Source: Porites lobata (lineage: Eukaryota > Cnidaria > Anthozoa > Scleractinia > Poritidae). From it: a DNA stretch of 64,000 nucleotides. A program made the translations under genes and the position numbers. The first letter of the stretch is position 1, and the number at the start of each line of letters is the position of its first letter. The stretch spans positions 1 to 64,000 of the forward strand of contig CALNXK010000080.1 of the NCBI GenBank assembly GCA_942486035.1. Direction: 5' to 3'. The notes beneath the pieces were generated by a model. The model searched no databases. It was not told the DNA's origin and saw only the letters and a list, made by a program, of their open reading frames with translations. Shown piece by piece: positions 45,624 through 57,479 of this stretch.

Positions 45624-47879
45624 ATGGATCTACTTGTCTTCTTTATGGTTTGTGGAGTAGCTCTGCTTGGCTCTTGTACCAGTGGAAATGCAGAATGGCC
45701 CCCTGCTGCCTATAAAAGAGTCGTCGAATGTATTCCCAAGGGAAAACCACCACCGCCCTCAGTGCCTTACAACGTAGCATTTTGTCTCGCTTTAAAGGTT
45801 TTACGGAATATTTTGCATACTCTATAAGTGTTTAATCAACAAAGCAGCACGTTGAGGTACAAGGGGTCAATACTGAAAATGTCCTTGGAATATCCGGTTC
45901 CCAATATAAAAAGAATCGAGGATGCTTGTCGTCTCGCATAAGTGGGGTTAAAGCTTCGTATTTTTAAACTCACTTTTTACGTGCTCGGGGAAAAACGTCA
46001 ATATTTTTAGCCGTTAAAATCTCGTTTAGGGTTGAAAGCAACGAAATTTATCGAAACATGAAGTCTATTTTTACTATTTTGGGTATTTGTCAGTGGTCAA
46101 AAACATTTTGAGCCGCGCCCAGAAACGTTTTCTGGCGTTTGATTAAAAATTTCGGACAATTATTCCCATTTGTTCCCTGAGGGAATCGTCCCCCCTCCTC
46201 TTCTGCACGGGTAAAAATGCCCGCGTGGCTGAACCCGACTGCCCTCGGCAGGTACTGCAGGAGATAACTTCGCCACGGAAAGGAAAAAGAAAGGAAAGAA
46301 AAAGAGACAACAAACAAACAAACAAAACAAACGAAAGAAATGAATTTCCCTTTTATATAAGGCTTGTAACCAAAAGTATTAACGTTTTTATTTTCATATC
46401 TAAACCAGATGGATTCCGAATGCCTACTAAAGCCATTAAATGCCACATGTGACCGCGAAGTTTTTGACTTTTATCGTGCGTACAACCTGGAACGGATTTA
46501 TCTTACCCGAAAATCTGACTTTTGTCCGAAGCCACTTCCTTACGAGGAATTAAGGGAGCTTGTCCGTGAATCTGGTAAGTCATGATCTTAAATAACAGCG
46601 TGGTTTAGTCAGTAGAAACCTTTGCGGGATGCAGAATTCTACTAAACATGTAAATAAAACCGACTGGTTCCTTCTTGCTGGATCTCTAATCTAGAGATGC
46701 TAGAGCCAGACGTCTCTTGAAGTATTTTCAAAAACCCAACTGAATGCAAGGCTGGCAATACCGTAACGGCAAAGGGCTGATTTCTTTGGGGCCAATATTT
46801 CGGAGAGTGGTTTACGTTTTCGGAAAGTGGGGAAGGGCACACTCCCATGTTTTTTTCTTTTAGAAAGTCATATATTTTTAATTATGTACGGCACCTTAAG
46901 GGTTTGGTTTTTAAGCCGTTGAATCAAAAATAGTGTGTTGATATTATTTACGTATCGAGGGCAAGAAATGGGAAAAGGGTTTTTAGATCCTCCCCTTTAT
47001 CAAGCTCACATTCAAGTAGTTCTTAGCTTGAACTTAAAGCTATTTATCAAGTTTCGCGTCTTTAACTGAATATATACTTCTAGAGTACTCTCTGACCGGT
47101 TGACTCATCTCTATATGTAAATTGGCCTTCTCTTTTTTAATAGGTATCATGGAGAAAGAACATCTCCCTAATATTGGTAAGCATGCATGCAAAGCCAAAT
47201 TAGCCCAGTTGGAATAACACTCCTAATGCAGCTTGTAAAACATTTGCTTGGGCACATGGTTTTTTATTACTTAGCCAGGATTGTGGTAGAGTGCGAGCAG
47301 TCTCTTACTTTCTTTTGAATCACGATAGATGGCCAACATGCTAAATCGCGAGCTCGCGCGAGGAACGATAGCGAAGGCTGAGCGAAGATTTTCCATTCCA
47401 TTTTTCCTCTCTCTGATCCAATTTCTTCTCCTTTTTACTGTTCCTGAGCATAAGAGTTTGAGGATAGAAGGACGATCGCTTACGGTCTAGTTGTGGTCCA
47501 GCTAGACTTTTTTATTATTTAGACACATACACAAACTTTATCAAGTATCAGTTTTGCCTCGAGGATTAAACATTTCCATATTCATGTCTAAGGGATTTTT
47601 TTTCTACCTTTAGAGAACGATACCTACGTGGAGTGCGCTGGTACGGTGGTGGAGAACACTTGTGTTAGGGTGGCCGTAACAAACTTGGAAAAGGGAAAAA
47701 ATGTCCTCCAAATATTCCTTAGCTATATCAACTGCTACGATAAGGAGACGAAGACATGCCCCGTTCCTATTGCTCGTAATATCAACGTTGTCATACAGGC
47801 CTTTAAAAAACATATTTACGCACATCATGGCCTGCTTACCAAGATGCTGAAAAAGATCATTCCCGGCCCGGCGCAGTAA
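45624..47879 (+). CDS. Small secreted cysteine-containing protein, four exons, family unknown
   Basis: Exons 45624-45797, 46409-46574, 47144-47176 and 47614-47879 join in phase to 212 residues. The start MDLLVFFMVCGVALLGSC is a signal peptide with a likely cleavage near residue 23 (GNA/EW). The mature chain has nine cysteines (36, 54, 63, 72, 97, 132, 141, 165, 173) and two N-glycosylation sequons (N69, N126). Segments such as NLEKGKNVLQIFLSYINC and VVIQAFKKHIYAHHGLLTKM look amphipathic and helical. Donors are gttttacg (weak), gtaagt and gtaagc; an acceptor (ttttaatttttcag) lies just before the ATG, so a 5' UTR exon is likely. Exon 4 has a relic copy at 4961-5187. I recognise no domain. A helical secreted factor or a venom- or matrix-type peptide are both possible. 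Confidence 0.8.
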
Positions 47880-47884
47880 ATCGG

Positions 47885-49885
47885 AAACACTCTGTTAAAA
47901 CATATAACCGAATACCTTTATAGAAAGGATATTGGATAAATTCAAGCTAATTTAGGGTTAATAATTGTTAATCAGGGCATGTCAACAATAGTTCCTCATA
48001 AGTTAACGCATCGTTATAACACTTTAAAGCCAGTTTACTGCTGTAACTAGTTACATGAACAAGTTTTTTTAAAGGAGCTGGGTCGCGAAATTTATCAAAA
48101 TTAAAACATTTGGAACAGCTGCCAAATTAAGTGAAACATGAAAATAACCGCTCAAAACATTCAGGAAGAAGGGCTGGTATAAATAACACACAAAATACAA
48201 AACAGGCACGGATGAACAAACGTTCTAGAAGATTGGAACTGATTGTAATCAGTTTTGAAAACCTGTCACCCTTTCAAAGTTCAGTTGTGTGTCAAAAGTT
48301 TCTTATAATGCTCGAGAGACACATTTTGTTCGTCGCAAAGTTGTGATTCTGTTGCGAGTAATTTCTCACGCTCAGTTCCATTAAGCGAATAGGAGTGCTT
48401 AATTGGCAATATTAAAAACAAGAACTAGGCGGCCGTGACCCAGCCTCTTTAATTTTGACCCATATGCTGTAATGATAATCATCTAAATATGAGGAAACAA
48501 AGATTTTTTTACTTGATTAGGCTATAAAGGCTACAATGTAGGACGAAACTGGATGGTTAACTGGGAATTTAATAATGCCTACCCTAGCTATCAAGGCTTT
48601 GTTTAAGTTTCATATAGTCCGTGTATTAAGCACTCTTTGTTGACCTTTTCTCTCTAGGAAGAAATATTTAGGAAGCTTTGGTAAATCATTTCAGTATTGT
48701 TTAGTTAAAAAGTCCAGCTGTTACTGACCAAAACTGAAGACTTTGCCAGATTACAACCAACCCTTAAGTCAGACTATAACATAGGGCCAACCCGAACTCA
48801 TCGCTGGACACGAGTACTGCACAGGACCTAAAATGGCCTAAATGACAATCCTTCTAAAATAGCTCTTTCAAAGTGATTTTGCTTGCTGCCATGTCACGTG
48901 CTTTTGTGTGTCTTAAGGGGTGAGAATGGTCACCCCTTATGTGTCCTCACAGCAAACAATCGATGACGTATATAACACTTGTCGAAACTCGAACTATACA
49001 TTTTTGCATGACTATTAAATAGTCGTCTCGTTTTGAGAGAATAAACAAATTCGACCGCGTTTACTCGTATTGGAACATTTTATCACTTGTTTGTCCCCTG
49101 AAATATCACGTGACATTGCTTTTATCCCATCAACCCTAAAGCGAGTGCAAAGATGGCAGGTATCGTGAATAAGGTCCAAACTTCCTAATGAAACACGTTC
49201 ATGTCTTAACTCACCATAGATACAATTTTTTTTGTCAACGTTCCTTCCTCTACGCTCAAAACAAAAAACACCACCACCTAATATGGCAATCATATATTAA
49301 CTATTATTATTCATTCAAAATATTTCCCCGATTCTGATTGCCTATAACCACACGTATAATTCACGTTAAGCAGCTTCTGATGACCAAATTTGGAAGAATT
49401 TTGCGTTTAATGAACCGATGACGTCAAAAGTGCAGCTTTCTTTCAGGTTAATGCACCGTTAACCAAGAAGACTTGGGGACGAGGTTGCCTTGTTCTGGTT
49501 GAGAAGACAAAAATGGCGGACATTTCACTCGTTTCAAGAGCAAGAACTACGCGAAATAATAGCTAAAAACATGGTAAGAACAGCAAGAAGACAACTCGAA
49601 GGGCGACATCTGCTATTTGGAGAATATTTGCGGAGCTGAACAACCCTAAACGTGCACTATCGAAGATGAACTTAACATCGGTGGATCGATGGAGGTAAGC
49701 ATCTTTTAGCCATGTTTTGAAACTAGGAATTAGTTTGAATGAATAATAAAACAATTATTGAATTCTGCTTTCGTATCACATGAAGAATCATGGGGATCTC
49801 GGAGGGTTGTATCCGCCTCGGCCTACGGCCTCGACAGATAACTATAACACCCTCCTCGATCTCCATAATTCTTCATAAGATAATG
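47885..49885. other. Noncoding segment of the duplication
   Basis: Corresponds to 5190-6490 of copy 1. 49320-49885 is extra DNA not found in copy 1 and includes a hairpin at 49780-49876 (atgaagaatcatggggatct / atctccataattcttcat around 'gaggccgtaggccgag'-like centre). No exon supported. Confidence 0.5.
49780..49876. repeat. Palindromic hairpin
   Basis: The outer bases atgaagaatcatgg/agatc pair with gatctccataattcttcat; the inner centre is 'ggcctacggcc'. Probably a small foldback element inserted in copy 2 only. Confidence 0.65.
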
Positions 49886-49889
49886 AGTC

Positions 49890-50230
49890 TCATTCATTAA
49901 TTGTTAAATATTTAATAACTGTCTCCAAAAGAGGTTTTGGGTTTTGAAGGTCGGTGGCAGGGTTCAGGGAAGTGCAAGTGACGCAGAAGCATAGCTTGAC
50001 GCACCAGAGTACTGACGAGCTTGAACTTGTCGACCTCTTGCAGTTTGTTGGTACGCGTGAAGTCGAACGTAGTTGAAGACGTGGGAGACAAAAACTTGAG
50101 GCGCTGGTATACGGAGTCGCTCCTGTTGTGGGTGAAAAATAATACGCAGTGGACGTATTAAACGTTGTACTGGATGGGGAAGGGTAACCGCCTGTATTAA
50201 CGGATACGCGCACTCGAAGCACCACATCGA
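49890..50230 (-). pseudogene. Displaced relic of the Ser-rich PARP tail, copy 2
   Basis: On the minus strand this reads VRVSVNTGGYPSPSSTTF and TGATPYTSAS, matching GGYTSISSATS and GVSPYTSAS of the plus-strand PARP tail. In another frame it gives YSGASSYASAS. Frameshifts break it. It lies 1.1 kb beyond the stop codon of the ART exon at 51319. No acceptor is evident, so I regard it as a relic, not an extra exon. Confidence 0.65.
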
Positions 50231-51318
50231 TCCACCACCATTTCGAAAAAATTTAAGTGTATATCATAGTTTGTTCTTTCTTAGTTCTTTCTTTCAAGTT
50301 TTGATAAGGACCAGTAAGCGAATATCCATCGATACTTCTGTAAAGGGCACCTTAAAATTACTAAGTAAACTTGTCAAGTTTTCAAGTGATACGTCTGAAG
50401 CTAGCGAGGAAGCGCAAACTTACCCCTCACAATAGAAACATCTGTATACATGTATTTTGGCGACTGTGCTAAGCTATCAGTCGTTAGTATTCAACAAATC
50501 ACTCTCCAAATCAATAACTTTACTGACTTTAAGGGGTTCTTTCCAGTGGTCGTGAGGGACAAAGTTGACAAAAAAAGTGGACATGGAAGGATTTATTATC
50601 TTTATTACTTAACTGGTCCCTTCCCGAACTTTAAAGTCAACTTGGGCTTAAACTTTGTCCATTCTAAGACTATTTAAAATGCATTTTAATACGCATTATA
50701 ACTTAATACAGATAATAACTTAAATCTACCGTGACTAAACGCGATGTTAGGCGGAATTAACGTTTTGTAACGACCATTTTCTGCGCAACACAGCGTTGCA
50801 ACACTGTTGCGATATTGTTCTAATTGTAACAACGTTGTTCCAAAATTGGTTCCCAAAATTGTCGTCGATTATGCGGGTCACTTATAACATTGCCTCAAAC
50901 GCTTGGTTACCACTGCAGCTGGTGCAACTAACCGTTAAAAAAAGGAAGCTTTAACAACCACGTCGATGACGTCAACGAGAACGCCAGGCACATTATACGG
51001 TATATTTCTTTGACGTCCACTGTGACGAGAATAATGCCATGCGATGTTTTATGGAGGGCGTTAAAACACGTGCACAACAACGACAATTTTTTTTCTTCTC
51101 TTTTAAACTTCAATACAGCGCTAAAGAATTCAACTTCAAGAAAATTCGCCTACAAGAGAAACTGAGGCTCAACAAACATAATTATGTTTGAGAGAATGGA
51201 AATTCATTGTGACGACTTTTCAGTGCCGTCTTCGTTGTGGTTGATGAAGGTCCCAAATGGCAACGACTGTTGCCTGTGAGTGTCTAAGTTTTGGAACTGG
51301 TCCTCTTAATATAGGCTG

Positions 51319-54300
51319 CTAATAGCTGCCTTGAGATGTGGAGTATTCGATTATGTACTCCGGGTACGACTGATCAGTATCAAAAACGACGAAAATGGTA
51401 GGACATGACGTATCATCAACACATGAATCGTAGAGATCACTTGATGGGTTCGAAGGGTCCTTTGGCGGTGGCCTTCGATAACTGTAATAGCCAGCAGTAT
51501 AAGATCCAACGAGGACCTTGGCCACGAACATGAACTTAGACCTTTCGGAATCTTTCTTGGCGTAAATATCGCTGTAGGAAGAGTTTAATGCAAAATAACT
51601 TCCTTTTCCGTATCTGGTTGCGTTCTTCCCATAAAGACGCCAGTCAAAGTTCTGTTTACAAATAGCTTCCACTATTTCAGGGCTGGTTCCATGAAACAAC
51701 TGCCTCTCGCTTACGAACCTTCCCTTATGGGAACCAGTCTTCGCAGCTGCCATGTTTTCCTTTTTCCTAAATAAAATACAAAAATTAAAATAGACCTTAA
51801 TTTCCCCTCCACACCTTTCAAATCCAGAAGGGCGAAGGCAGCACGCCGATGACATAAATGCCAACCTCGCTAGTGAGCTATCTCTCCCCTAAATTCACTC
51901 CTATCTACCTGTCACGTCGGCCCGAAAGGACAGGAACAGAGATCTGGAAACAAGGTTCCCCTCTACTGAAAGAGATAAGGGAGAGGGCGTGAAATTCCTC
52001 AAGCAACCCTTGTAAATAGGACAGTCTCCTCAAAAGAAAAATGTTCTCCTTTGAAAATATAACTAGAAATACGTTGAGGCAAAAACCTCGTGAAGCTGTA
52101 AAGTGTCAGCAGACAGTAAGACTAAACGGAAACAAGCCAAAGGGAAATACATGATTAAAAACCAAAGCAAAAACTAAGTAGAAAAAAAGATTAACAACAA
52201 AGCATGAATTCAAAGGTAAAGATTTAATTCAGGGAAAAACAACGTTTTGACGGTAAAAAGCCAAACTGAAACGCACTTCCGACAAACAAACATATCCCGC
52301 GACCTATTAACCGGTAAAATCGTCTGCGAAGTGAGTCGCACTGAAAAATGTTCTTTGATCTCGATTTTCGCTCTTATTTTTTTAAGCGACTTGTCCAAAT
52401 TGCTTCATTGTTCTCTATAAAATACTTTTGCCGTCGAAAGTAATCACCAAAAGCATTTCTTAATAGCCAAAACGGCCGGAAAAACAGTCAAAACAACGTC
52501 GAAGTTTCTCGCTTGATGAGGTGATTACATTGCGGACACCAAGACACATATTTGCAAAGAAATATAAATGGGCCACCCGCGTTTGCAGGCCGCTATGATT
52601 TACAGGCAATCTGCAGAGAAAGCGCGCCCCATCATTATAAACCTCGCTTTCGCGATGGTGCCTGCGGTGCCTCGCTTCGCGAGGAATTATAGTTTCTTCA
52701 ATTCTCAGGCATTAGTACACACAAGGGTCAATTGCCCCTTCACAATCAATCTCCTTCTTCACAGATAATTCGATTTTTCTAAGGTTTGTAATAAGCGCCA
52801 GTAGCGTTTGTCATTATAACAGTACACCTTATATTTAATGCACTTGTCTACCTTTGGTACTTTTCCCACATGAAAGGGTTTTGCACCCGTTCAATGCCAA
52901 TGATTCTCACACTCCGCTCGATCGACTTTTTGAAGAGTTTTTTTACTTCTTTAAATTCGTCAGAACGTCGTGATAATGGAACACGTTGATATAGCATCGT
53001 GGATGGCATTGGAGCCCAATGGCTTGGCGTATAACCGCCTCTTGTATATTTTCCTTGGTGGTTGCTAACTATTACTTCGTTCTGAGACCTAACGAAAAAG
53101 ACGATTAATGCTATACACATCATCATTCTTACATGTTCTGTGCCACAATCAGTAGTTTTACCATCAGTTACTGAGCAGCAGATAGTACTATGTGAAACTT
53201 TCGTCAGACGTCTTACCTGAACGGAACACTTACGCCATATATATACACGCTGGGAAAAAAAAGGGCTAAATATCGGCCAAAGATCTTTCCAAACTATTTT
53301 TTAAAGTATGCATGAAATGTTACCAATCTCTCTTAAACTATAGAAGACAACGAGCTGAGACTTCCTTTATTGTATTTTTCTTAAGTTATTGTTCCAAAGT
53401 CTTCATTTTTTGATTAATACTGTGCATGACCAAAAAGCCCATTTTGTGACGTCAAAAATGAAATTTGACAATTCAAGTCGGACAAGTTCTTCAAGTTTTT
53501 GTCTACTGTATTTCTGCAAAGTACCACAGTTTCAGGTTAAATACCTACGAGGAATAAAGTTTTTGGAGTTTTGATTTTTTAATTGGCCACGAGAGAGTCA
53601 CGTGACTGGTAACCACGGAAACGCTTAATTCAAAGTGTTCCTGGATTCAGGGATTGTTGCTTGTATTAATTTCAGTAACATACCTTTAAAGGACACAAAG
53701 TTATAGCCCCAAGAATTCAAAAACGTCCTGTGCCTATTACGCCCCCACGGAATTTTTTGGCCGCTCAGTCTGAAAGAATCCCCATCATGCATAGACCTGA
53801 CCTAATATAAAGATTTAAACAAGGCCAAAAGCGAAGCTCTCATGGGTTCTTTGAAGAAATGTCGTTATGGAGTAATTTAACTTTCGCCATAAACAAGAAG
53901 TAAACTGAACTTCTCCTGAAAAAAAGACCTGCGCCTGCGAAAACCAAAACCTGGTCACCGGAGAAGCTAATTAAAAAGAATCACCTCAATGAGTCGTACA
54001 CCTGATCCCGCGTTACAGTCACGTGACACCCTATTTCGATAGCTGTCAATTGACCATAGGTGGAGGTCCAAGTCAGACACAGGTTGTTTTACCATTTACA
54101 GAACGTTTCCGGAAAATCTGATGGAAAGTTAAAGTGGAACATGACTGTTTTCGCCGATCAAGCGGAAAATTTCCGGGAACAACGGAACATCTAAAAGGGT
54201 AATCCTTTTTTCCGGACGGAATATTCCAGACGGAAATGCGTGTTCCATTTCTTGAAAGCCAACTTTTACAGGAAAAAAATAACGGATTCCCATTTTTGGA

Positions 54301-57300
54301 TATTTTAGGGTATTTAAAGAATACCCACAAAAATAAATTTGGAGGAGTAAGAAAAGTCCCAACCAGGGGACTTGGTTGGGAATTCCCTGGTTGGGACCTG
54401 TTTCACTTTGCCACACTTGGGATTTTTGTGGGTATTCTTTAAATACCCTAAAATGTCCAATATTGGGAATCTGTTATTTTTTCCTGTGTTTCAAACCAGT
54501 TTCAGGCCTTCGCGGTCGTTTTCCGGTAAATGGAACATGATTTTCTCATCATTTTTCCCTTGTCAGCAAATCCCACTCATACCCTCAGGAAATAGTCTCG
54601 TTATACTCTGAACATATCATTGGCCAGAGTTTGTCACCTTTCCAGTCATTAATTGTACCACACAAATACCTTATAAGTTGAGAAATGTCTTCTATGGACA
54701 AAAATTTTGCAGGCCTTCTTCTTACTTTCTTTATGGTACGGTATGTTACGTTTTCCTGCCTCATGTCACCCCATGGGTCAAATCTTAAAATGTAATTCTC
54801 GTCTGCAATGCGGAACCTGAAGTAGTTTTTCTCGTCCAAGAAGGATTTCTCTAGAGGTTCTTGGAGATCTTTCCCCTGTGAAAGGAATTTCAACTCGTCA
54901 GATTTGAACTGTACCTGCATACTAATCCAAAGACTCGAACGTAGTCGGCGTAGCAAGACTGGTGGTATCAGATCGCGCGGGAGTGCTTTTGGCAGGATCT
55001 GGATGTTGCAGTGCTTTTTGGCAGCGAAGTAGCCGCGCGCAGAGAAAGTTGAGCCCGCAAGGCATTTTCGCAAGCGTGCGACTCGTCCCATTCTTCACGC
55101 GGGTTTACATCCATAAATCACTTCAAGGTACGGTGCTTTTGTGTTTTCTGTCAAAAGTCGCACGCGTTATATCCCGCTGTTATTACATACATAGACAATG
55201 TTGGATAACCATTTTAACGTCTTTTTTGCTCCAACAGACCTAATATTAACTATTTTATATCTCCAGTCCTGTGAAGTGACAATGCAAATGAAACCTCAAT
55301 CAAACAAATTTGATATGTCGCTTAAATATATGTTTTGGCACCCAGCGCTATGGCAGTGAAAGAATTAACTGGAGTCAACAGACGCTGGCGTCAAGCTGTA
55401 ATCAACAATAGAACTCGGACAGACCTCTTACTTTTGATGAGGTCCTCTGTCTCTCACCACAATGAACGCCCAGTAATTTAACTCTCAAATATGCAACGGA
55501 AGACGCCACTCTTTCGTCCACCTGAAAGGCTTTTCTTGATTTTTTGTTCAAAATGGCTTAACGCCTACACTGGCCCCCAAATGAATTTTCAGTAACTGAT
55601 CCAACATGGGGGCCAAGATGGCGTCTAAGTTTTACGGCGCTTTCCATTCAACAAATATTGCGGTTTGAAATTTCGGAAATTCCACGTGCCCAATGGAACG
55701 GTACATTCCGGTTGCACAGACCCGACCCATTAGCCACCGCGTGTTTGGGTATTGTCCTTGTAAGAAGTAGGATACGAAAGATCTGTACTGGGGACAACAA
55801 TTTTGTCAAATGGAAAGGGTCAGTTTCGTCCGACCGATCGAAATGACCAGACCTTTCAAAGTCGGCCACCTTCAAAGCTGGTCCTGAATATTCCGGTCGG
55901 ACCAAACCGAAATGGTCCGTTCCATTTGATATACCAACCGAAATTTTCGGAATTTGGAGTTGAGTGGAAAGCGCCCTTAGTCCCAAGCAACGCCACATTC
56001 CATAATACTTGTATCCCTTTGTAGTCAGCAGGCTCACTTGTTGCGAATTCGCTGAAAATTTGAATTCCCTCAAATAATTCACTTGCCAGCTAGGCAAGTT
56101 GAAAACGGAGTTCACCAGTCTAAAGTGTTATCATCCGAAAACACAACGCTTGCTTAGACATTTCTCCATTTTGCTCACCGTGTCGTCTTGTCCATACTTC
56201 CGCCATCTTCCATCTTCGCGCTTCCAGTACCATATCCACTCAGTAGCCAGGGGGTTGGTTGAGTTGACATAAGACTCTGTACATAGACGTCGTAGTTGCC
56301 CGAACCTTTCAAAATCTTTCTGTGTAATCTTTACCCTATTATCAAGCACAATATTGACATTATACATGTCGTTAAGGTGCGCACGCAAAACTTTATCCCT
56401 AAAAATATAAAGTATGAATAAAAATGACAATCATGAAAACGTAAATGATGTCTAAAGAGGTGCGAAGCACTTCAAATTTCAAATTTCAGACGCGTTTTCA
56501 TGGTATCGTTCGGAGAATGTAACACGCTTCCTAACTAGCAATTATATATAGGTTAGCAGTCTGCAGTTATTTTTATTTGCTATTCTGTAGTTATTAAAAT
56601 GGTTATAAGCGATTAAAATAGATTTAAAAGAGGCATTTAGTTTTACATTAAACTTGTTTATCACTTTCGATCGAGCAATCCAGGGGTTAACTAGGGGAGG
56701 GGGGCTCCTGGGGTGCCCGTGAGCCTTCCTTTTTCACAAAAAGCTAGGATATTGATAAATCAATTAAGTCTACGCTAAAAATTCTAAAGGTTACTGTCTT
56801 TAAATTGTAATATCTAGGCCTTCTTGTCTCCAACGTTTTCGCAAAAACATTCGTTTAAAAGCTCATTTTGTCGAAAATTTTCCTATCAAGTACCTTTCCC
56901 AGAATTGTGACACTGAAGAAGCATGCTAAGGTTTTTTATCTCTGGTCTCTGGCCGTACGCTTATTATTGATTTGGACTGAAATGTGTTCATAAACTTCAC
57001 AATAACTAAATGAATGACAATCAATTAGTCTATCAAAATATTTTTGTAGTTATAATAATTTATAATTATAACATACTTTCGAAAATTTGATCTTCGAACG
57101 ACCATAGGAGAAAATTCCTCGAGCGTCACGTCACAATACAGTTTTTCTAGCCTCTCGTTGTCTTTGTAATTTAAACTCTTCCATTCACCTGCATCGCTAT
57201 ATTGCCACTGGTAAGGCAAAAAGCAGTGATGGCCTGCACACTTAGAACCATTCTTACATTTGCCAAGAATAAACTCTGCGCAAATGGGTGCATCTGGGTT

Positions 57301-57317
57301 GTCCGAGTGAATATGTT
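51319..57317 (-). CDS. PARP12/ZAP-like gene, copy 2: ZnF5-WWE-WWE-ART, 5' end not found
   Basis: Five open exons on the minus strand: 57317-57077, 56398-56179, 54875-54670, 53088-52852 and 51766-51319. Phases are continuous and equal to those of the plus-strand gene; two exons have identical lengths (241 and 206 nt). They encode a CCCH finger (PICAEFILGKCKNGSKC), WWE1, WWE2 (EWIWYWKREDGRWRKYGQDD) and an ART domain with the FHGT histidine, the tyrosine of GKGSYFA and the isoleucine of PTIFVVFD. The protein stops at SQGSY, so there is no Ser-rich tail or CaaX box. The first exon enters in phase 1 and needs an upstream exon, yet no zinc-finger module occurs between 57317 and 64000. Either a distant or different first exon is used, or this is a 5'-truncated pseudogene whose frame has not yet decayed. 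Confidence 0.7.
54091..54502. mobile_element. Insertion in copy 2 with large internal palindrome
   Basis: Copy 1 reads 'aggttgttttcaggcc' without interruption; copy 2 has about 412 bp between 'aggttgtttt' and 'caggcc'. Inside, 54270-54338 and 54415-54486 are inverted (for example tagggtatttaaagaatacc / ggtattctttaaatacccta). It is a non-autonomous element inserted after the duplication. Confidence 0.75.
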
Positions 57318-57368
57318 CTGAGAGAATGAGTAAAAGAACGTGAGATAATCGGAAAATGAAATTAGTAT

Positions 57369-57471
57369 GTGAAATTAGGGAATAATCTCACGCGCGTTTT
57401 GTCCAAATCGAAGGCTCGGGAAATTATTAGTATTTGGACAAAACGCAAGTGAAATTATTCCCTAATTTCAC
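57369..57471. mobile_element. Palindromic MITE, ~40-bp arms
   Basis: gtgaaattagggaataatct / acgcgttttgtccaaat is mirrored by atttggacaaaacgc / gaaattattccctaatttcac. It sits about 50 bp upstream of the first recognisable PARP exon of copy 2, near the end of duplicated sequence. Confidence 0.75.
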
Positions 57472-57479
57472 GAGTATAC

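Larger units (their letters stand above)
47451..57317. repeat. Segmental duplication, copy 2
   Basis: Direct-orientation partner of 3957-13984. It starts within intron 3 of the secreted-protein gene, which stays intact here, and ends near the acceptor of the ZnF5/WWE1 exon of the minus-strand PARP. This copy keeps all five PARP exons open. It has its own insertion (54091-54502) that copy 1 lacks, while the Harbinger-like and Penelope-like insertions of copy 1 are missing here. Confidence 0.85.
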
